This document shows, piece by piece, positions 5,997-9,958 of a stretch of DNA of 9,958 nucleotides. Both the position numbers and the translations under genes were made by a program. Origin of the DNA: Planctomycetota bacterium (GTDB taxonomy: Bacteria > Planctomycetota > Brocadiia > Brocadiales > Brocadiaceae); the NCBI GenBank assembly GCA_023261465.1, contig JAHFOW010000106.1, positions 1 to 9,958 on the forward strand, in the 5' to 3' direction. Positions within the stretch are counted from its first letter, which is position 1, and each line of letters starts with the position of its first letter. The notes under the pieces were generated by a model. That model saw only the letters and a program-made list of their open reading frames with translations. It had not been told where the DNA came from and searched no databases.

Positions 5997-7997
5997 ATGA
6001 ATACCATAGGATTATTTGAACGACGCCCACTCTCCACCCGCATATTTATATTATTTATCTTCTTGTATTTTGGAATTATCCCTATGACATCGGCAGCGCA
6101 GAACAAAAGACAGCCCGCTCCGGAACTGGCCGGTGGCACGGCCTGGTTTAATGTATCAAGACCTTTGTCTCTGGCAGATTTAAAGGGGAAGGTAGTGCTC
6201 CTCGATTTCTGGACATACTGCTGCATCAATTGCATGCACATCATACCCGACCTTAAAAAACTGGAAGCAAAGTATCCCAAAGAACTGGTGATCATTGGGG
6301 TGCACTCCGCAAAGTTTCAAAATGAAAAAGAATCGGAAAATATCCGGCAGGCTATCCTCCGGTATGAAATCGAACACCCGGTAATCAACGACAGCAATTT
6401 TATACTCTGGCATGCTTATAGCGCCAGTGCATGGCCAACCCTGGTGCTGATTGACCCGGAAGGGAATATCATAGGTTCAGATACCGGCGAGGAACATTAC
6501 GAGATATTGGACAAATTAATCGGGAAATTCATCTCCGATTATCGTTCAAATAATCTTATGAACGAACAACCCATACCCCTTTCATTAGAAAAATACAAAC
6601 TCGGCGCTTCATCTCTTTCGTTTCCCGGCAAGGTATTGGCAGATGAAACATCGAACCGTTTATTTATTGCCGATTCCAACCATAATCGGATTGTCATAGC
6701 CAATTTAGAAGGACAAGTACTTGATATCGCTGGCAATGGCAAAGCGGGAAGAGCCGACGGCGCCTTTTCGGATGCCAGTTTTAATCATCCACAGGGCATG
6801 ACGCTTCATGGCGATTACTTATATGTGGCAGATACAGAAAACCATCTTATTCGCAGGCTGGACTTAAAGGCAAAGATGGTTAAGGCCATTGCAGGCACGG
6901 GTAAACAGGCGGCATTTATGGACACGGGTGGAATGGGCATATCGTCACCCATAAATTCACCGTGGGATATTGCCTATCTGAATAATAAGCTCTATATAGC
7001 CATGGCAGGGGCGCATCAAATCTGGGAGATGGATTTGGAAACGACCGTTTTTCAACCATTTGCCGGGAGTGGAAAAGAAGGACGTATAGATGGAGCGCTG
7101 GATAGATGTGCGCTGGCGCAGCCAAGCGGTATTACCGTTTCCGGCGCAAAACTCTACTTTGCTGACAGCGAAGTAAGTTCGATTCGCTTCGTGGATTTAG
7201 AAAAAAATGTCGTTAAGACGGTTGTGGGAGAAGACCTTTTCGTTTTTGGAGATCAGGATGGGAAAGGCTCTGAGGTACGTCTTCAGCATCCCCTTGGTGT
7301 CCTTAACTATAATGGACTTATCTACATTGCCGACACATACAACCACAAGATTAAAGTCATCAATCCCCTGGATACTACCTGCCGTACCTTCGCAGGGAAT
7401 GGGAAACCCGGCTATGTTGATGGTAAAGAACCTCAATTTTACGAACCTGGTGGCCTGAGCATAGCAAACAATAAATTGTACGTTGCCGATACGAATAACC
7501 ACGCCATCCGCGTGATTGATATGAAAACAAAAGAGGCAAACACCTTGCAAATTAAGGGGTTTGCACCAGAAGTATCAGTAAGTATTCCACAGCCGGAATC
7601 ACTGCCCTTTGCGAAGTCGTTAGAGTTGCCGCCAAAAACCCTGAAAGCAGAAACAGATATTCAATTAACCCTGGACGTCAGTCTCCCCGGTGGCTATCAT
7701 TTCAATCCACATGCGCCATTGATATATAGAATCGAAGCCGGAAAGGGTATCTCGGTCAACCAGGATAAACGTGAAGTGGTTTTGGAGAAACCTGTGTTGC
7801 CTATAAAGATTTCGTTACAAACAGATGCTGAGCAACGGAATACTGAAGTAAAAGTGTCTGCAAGTTTTTATTATTGCAGAGAGGACAATCAGGGGGCATG
7901 TTATATTGATGCGGTAATATGGCGCTTACCGGTAAGGATTGAAAAAACCACTGGAGATACTGCGGTGACGTTGGATTATCAGGTAAAATTGCCATAA
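5997..7997 (+). CDS. Exported thioredoxin-NHL repeat protein (NHLRC2-like)
   Basis: 666 residues in four parts. Residues 1-34 carry a hydrophobic export signal or anchor (RIFILFIFLYFGIIPMTSAA). Residues about 40-180 are a thioredoxin/TlpA-like domain: LKGKVVLLDFWTYCCINCMH with cysteines 75, 76 and 79 (C76-I-N-C79 is the CxxC) and the cis-proline segment SAWPTL (144-149). Residues about 205-515 are six NHL blades, e.g. RLFIADSNHNRI (221-232), YLYVADTENHLIRRLD (274-289), LIYIADTYNHKIKVI (441-455) and KLYVADTNNHAIRVID (493-508). Residues about 540-666 form a beta domain with a cysteine pair (C627, C635) in YYCREDNQGACYI. This order is that of the NHLRC2 family, of uncertain function; periplasmic thiol redox work is inferred. 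The start at 5997 has only a weak GAAAG upstream; coupling to the preceding peptide is likely. Confidence 0.9.
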   Translation: MNTIGLFERRPLSTRIFILFIFLYFGIIPMTSAAQNKRQPAPELAGGTAWFNVSRPLSLADLKGKVVLLDFWTYCCINCMHIIPDLKKLEAKYPKELVIIGVHSAKFQNEKESENIRQAILRYEIEHPVINDSNFILWHAYSASAWPTLVLIDPEGNIIGSDTGEEHYEILDKLIGKFISDYRSNNLMNEQPIPLSLEKYKLGASSLSFPGKVLADETSNRLFIADSNHNRIVIANLEGQVLDIAGNGKAGRADGAFSDASFNHPQGMTLHGDYLYVADTENHLIRRLDLKAKMVKAIAGTGKQAAFMDTGGMGISSPINSPWDIAYLNNKLYIAMAGAHQIWEMDLETTVFQPFAGSGKEGRIDGALDRCALAQPSGITVSGAKLYFADSEVSSIRFVDLEKNVVKTVVGEDLFVFGDQDGKGSEVRLQHPLGVLNYNGLIYIADTYNHKIKVINPLDTTCRTFAGNGKPGYVDGKEPQFYEPGGLSIANNKLYVADTNNHAIRVIDMKTKEANTLQIKGFAPEVSVSIPQPESLPFAKSLELPPKTLKAETDIQLTLDVSLPGGYHFNPHAPLIYRIEAGKGISVNQDKREVVLEKPVLPIKISLQTDAEQRNTEVKVSASFYYCREDNQGACYIDAVIWRLPVRIEKTTGDTAVTLDYQVKLP

Positions 7998-8033
7998 GAG
8001 AGAATAAACATCTTAAACAAGTTGACATGCAAA

Positions 8034-8062
8034 CGTCATTGCGAGCGGCAGCGAGGCAATCC
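8034..8062. repeat. Dispersed 'CGTCATTGCGAGCG' type repeat
   Basis: CGTCATTGCGAGCGGCAGCG followed by AGGCAATCC closely resembles an imperfect palindrome common in many bacterial genomes (TCATTGCGAGCGAAGCGAAGCAATC type), recognised from memory. ATTGC (8038-8042) and GCAAT (8056-8060) form the stem. It lies in the 315-bp gap between the thioredoxin-NHL gene and the antitoxin gene. Confidence 0.5.
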
Positions 8063-8151
8063 TTCCTTAAATTTCATAAGGTAAGAGGCGCACGTGCACA
8101 GAAGATACTTACCGATCTGTCTCATTGATTCGGTTTGGTAGCGTAGAAACG

Positions 8152-8178
8152 AGGAGGCCTGACATAATGGCCTCCTTT
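8152..8178 (+). terminator. Terminator-like hairpin
   Basis: AGGAGGCC, nine-base loop TGACATAAT, GGCCTCCT (8-bp perfect GC-rich stem), then TT and G. It is the strongest simple hairpin between the thioredoxin-NHL gene and the toxin-antitoxin pair and could end the upstream transcript. The T-run is short and the hairpin is about 155 bp past the stop codon, so its role is uncertain. Confidence 0.45.
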
Positions 8179-8249
8179 GATTACAAGGGGTTACAATTGC
8201 AAATTGGCTAAAAGTCTCCATAATTCTACGTGACCAAAAATTTTATGTA

Positions 8250-8297
8250 TTGCTACCAGTGTAATTATTTGTATAATTAAGTACCAAATAAGGTACC
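8250..8297 (+). promoter_or_regulatory. Toxin-antitoxin promoter with two candidate operators
   Basis: A perfect TATAAT (8272-8277) lies 16 bp after TTGCTA (8250-8255, four of six consensus bases), giving a start of transcription near 8284. Two inverted repeats overlap it: TAATTAT-TTGT-ATAATTA (8262-8279) across the -10 box, and GTACC-AAATAA-GGTAC (8281-8296) across the start. Established: type II antitoxins of the Phd/YefM group repress their own promoter by binding such palindromes. Which of the two is bound here is not known. Confidence 0.6.
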
Positions 8298-8312
8298 GAA
8301 AGGAGTCTAAAT

Positions 8313-8576
8313 ATGAATACCATTGCAGCGCAAGATATTAAAAGGCGGGGAATTGGCGCAGTTGATGAAGCCTTGAAAAAGGGCCCAGTCCATGTGGTCA
8401 AAAACAATCAGCCCCGGTATGTTGTACTTTCCGAGGAGCGATATAGGGAATTAATTGAGGCGGAAGATGAGGCATATATTACACGCGTGCGTGCGTCGCT
8501 TGAAGATGTAAAAGCAGGCAGGGTAAAACGGGGCACGGCCGAAGAGCTTATCAGGGAACTGGGGCTCGAAGATTGA
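8313..8576 (+). CDS. Type II antitoxin, Phd/YefM-like
   Basis: 87-residue cytoplasmic protein. The N-terminal half matches the Phd/YefM DNA-binding fold: an initial strand and helix (MNTIAAQDIKRRG, 1-13), a strand ending in the characteristic RYVVLSEERYRELIE (35-49). The C-terminal half is acidic and helical and would wrap the toxin active site. AAAGGAG lies about eight bases before the ATG. It comes first in a two-gene operon, and its TGA stop (8574-8576) touches the toxin's start region. Expected action: neutralise the toxin and repress the shared promoter, with tighter repression in complex with toxin. The family is clear; the exact subgroup is not. Confidence 0.88.
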   Translation: MNTIAAQDIKRRGIGAVDEALKKGPVHVVKNNQPRYVVLSEERYRELIEAEDEAYITRVRASLEDVKAGRVKRGTAEELIRELGLED

Positions 8577-8578
8577 GC

Positions 8579-8854
8579 ATGTACCGGTTAGTATGGACTG
8601 CCCACTTCACACGCTCAGCGGAAAAGTTCAAAAAACGCCATCCTGAACTGAGAGCAAAACTTGCCGGCGTCCTGCGCGATCTCGAAAAAGACCCTTTTCA
8701 ACCCCATATAAAATACCACCATCTCAGCGGGAAACTCAAAGGCATTCAGGCAATAAGCATAACTGACAAATATAGAATATCTTTGACGATTGTTATAGCG
8801 GAAAAAGAGATAACCCTTCTTGATATCGGGATGCATGATGAAATATACAGATAG
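8579..8854 (+). CDS. Type II toxin, RelE/YafQ-like mRNA interferase
   Basis: 91 residues from the ATG at 8579, matching the RelE/ParE-fold size. Visible: YRLVWTAHFTRSAEKFKKRHPEL (2-24, first strand and helix), HHLSGKLKG (47-55), KYRISL (64-69) and the C-terminal LLDIGMHDEIYR (80-91), with a histidine (H86) at the place of the catalytic His of YafQ. Relatives cut mRNA in the ribosome. Two starts are possible: TTG at 8573, overlapping the antitoxin stop as TTGA, or ATG at 8579, two bases after it; I prefer ATG because the protein then begins MYRLVW as in relatives. Either way translation is coupled to the antitoxin. The order antitoxin-toxin and the cleft residues support an active pair. Confidence 0.87.
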   Translation: MYRLVWTAHFTRSAEKFKKRHPELRAKLAGVLRDLEKDPFQPHIKYHHLSGKLKGIQAISITDKYRISLTIVIAEKEITLLDIGMHDEIYR

Positions 8855-8876
8855 GGCATAAATAATTTGATTTGTC

Positions 8877-8897
8877 GGGTTTTGTTTTACTCAACCC
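8877..8897. repeat. Weak hairpin after the toxin gene
   Basis: GGGTT (8877-8881) and AACCC (8893-8897) pair around an 11-base loop in the 70-bp gap between the toxin and the metallophosphoesterase. There is no T-run, so termination is doubtful and readthrough into the next gene is possible. Confidence 0.2.
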
Positions 8898-8924
8898 AGC
8901 CCACACAACTAAATGGGAGATAAA

Positions 8925-9958
8925 ATGATTACTATGTCAAATGTGGGTATTATACATCTATCCGACATCCACTTTTCATCTGATAAAAATCACCTCAAAG
9001 AAAAATGGGAATTGCTTTTTCGTGCATTGAAAGATGACTTCTCAAATTGCTTATTTGTATATATTGTAGTAAGTGGTGATATTGTCAATACTGGTAAGGC
9101 ATCAGAGTACATAGTTGCTCAAACATTCTTTACAGAGCTTTTAGAAAATCTGAAGAAAAGGTATAGCTCAACACAATTCAGATTCGTTTTTGCTCCAGGA
9201 AATCACGATTGCAATTTTGATTTAGACACCCAAGTTAGAAGGAACACCATTAAGAATATCAATTATGAGTACATTGGTAACGATAACAGCGTCCTCAAAA
9301 TGTGTTTGGAAATTCAGTCAGATTTTTGGAATTTCTATAATCATTTTAACAATAATACGCCCGACAACAAGATTTACTATAGAATAATTGATACCATAGC
9401 AGAAAAGAAATTATGTTTCCATTGTTTTAATACTGCATGGATGAGTCAAAAAAACGAAGAAACTGGTACTCTATTTTTTCCAGCAAAACGATTTGGCGAG
9501 CTAACAAGCAGGAATGAATTTGACCTCAACATTGCAGTACTTCATCACCCTCTTAACTGGTTCAACCCAAATACCGTGGAGAACAATAAAAAGGAGTTTC
9601 AAAATCTACTCGATGAAATTGCATCGCTTCAGATAATTGGACATGAGCATGAAAATGAATTGCGGAAAACAGAAAACATGGATAAAACAACTTCTCAAAC
9701 TATATGTTCTTCTGGTGATGTTCTTCAAAATCAAGAGAACCCTAATCAGTCTGGATTTCAAACCTTTTTCATCAACTTGGATACCAACGAAGTAAGGTTA
9801 AGACGGTATCGCTGGGAACAGGATATTTACCAGAAATACTCAGAAAGAGAAACCATCCTTAATAAAAAGTCCAAAAGGGTTGTTGAGTTGAATAACATGT
9901 TCATAGAAAAGCTAAACGGAATCAACATTCCATTGAACTTTAACGATAAGCAAGTAAA
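8925..9958 (+). CDS. Calcineurin-type metallophosphoesterase (3' end outside window)
   Basis: Open from ATG 8925 (GGGAGA at 8915-8920 upstream) to the window edge: 344 codons with no stop. All motifs of the calcineurin-like two-metal phosphoesterase fold are present in order: D14-x-H16 (HLSDIHF), G51-D52 (VVSGDIVNTG), G92-N-H-D95 (APGNHDC), H207-H208 (VLHHPLNWF) and G239-H-E-H242. Metal ligands are therefore intact and hydrolysis of a phosphoester (nucleotide, nucleic acid or protein) is expected. No signal peptide is seen, so it is cytoplasmic. The catalytic domain ends near residue 295, yet the frame runs on with a charged helical stretch (about 296-335), so a further domain probably follows. 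Base composition is clearly more AT-rich than the neighbouring genes. Substrate unknown; an effector of a phage-defence protein is one possibility. Confidence 0.85.
   Translation, partial: MITMSNVGIIHLSDIHFSSDKNHLKEKWELLFRALKDDFSNCLFVYIVVSGDIVNTGKASEYIVAQTFFTELLENLKKRYSSTQFRFVFAPGNHDCNFDLDTQVRRNTIKNINYEYIGNDNSVLKMCLEIQSDFWNFYNHFNNNTPDNKIYYRIIDTIAEKKLCFHCFNTAWMSQKNEETGTLFFPAKRFGELTSRNEFDLNIAVLHHPLNWFNPNTVENNKKEFQNLLDEIASLQIIGHEHENELRKTENMDKTTSQTICSSGDVLQNQENPNQSGFQTFFINLDTNEVRLRRYRWEQDIYQKYSERETILNKKSKRVVELNNMFIEKLNGINIPLNFNDKQV

Noticed and set aside
5972..6295. 107-codon minus-strand frame
   Set aside because: Antisense to the N-terminal thioredoxin domain, whose motifs are unmistakable on the plus strand.
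8036..8221. 61-codon minus-strand frame between the thioredoxin-NHL gene and the antitoxin
   Set aside because: It runs through the terminator-like hairpin and into the dispersed repeat, and its translation resembles no protein family.

Overview
The window (9,958 bp) looks like chromosomal DNA of a Gram-negative (double-membrane) bacterium. The clearest sign is a complete ydbH-ynbE-ydbL set, which only makes sense in a cell with an outer membrane. The even-to-AT-rich base composition, the many dispersed palindromic repeats and the gene mix would fit an anammox-type planctomycete (Brocadiales), but this is an impression, not proof; a deltaproteobacterium or Nitrospirota-like organism cannot be excluded.

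Left part (1-1570): a CRP/FNR-type operator placed exactly 41.5 bp upstream of the start expected from a TATATT -10 box is followed by two short, apparently broken ORFs for exported peptides and then by a carbamate kinase gene (arcC, +). A TGTAGTGGCAA...TTGCCACTACA palindrome lies on each side of arcC; the downstream copy sits between convergent genes and can act as a two-way terminator.

Middle (1587-5411, minus strand): ydbH, ynbE and ydbL in the order known from E. coli. They encode an AsmA-like inner-membrane protein, its small outer-membrane lipoprotein partner and a periplasmic accessory protein, together implicated in moving phospholipid between the membranes. Between ydbH and ynbE lies about 600 bp of non-coding DNA holding a nested inverted-repeat element (about 2408-2834), apparently inserted into the operon.

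Right of centre (5412-7997, plus strand): a gene-poor divergent region with stem-loops, then a 31-residue single-membrane-segment peptide five bases ahead of a 666-residue exported protein with a thioredoxin domain, a six-bladed NHL propeller and a C-terminal beta domain with a cysteine pair (NHLRC2 architecture).

Right end (7998-9958): a dispersed repeat and a terminator-like hairpin, a type II toxin-antitoxin pair (Phd/YefM-like antitoxin, RelE/YafQ-like toxin) with its promoter and candidate operators, and the first 344 codons of a more AT-rich calcineurin-type metallophosphoesterase gene that runs off the window. The toxin-antitoxin pair followed by this gene may mark the start of an accessory or defence segment.
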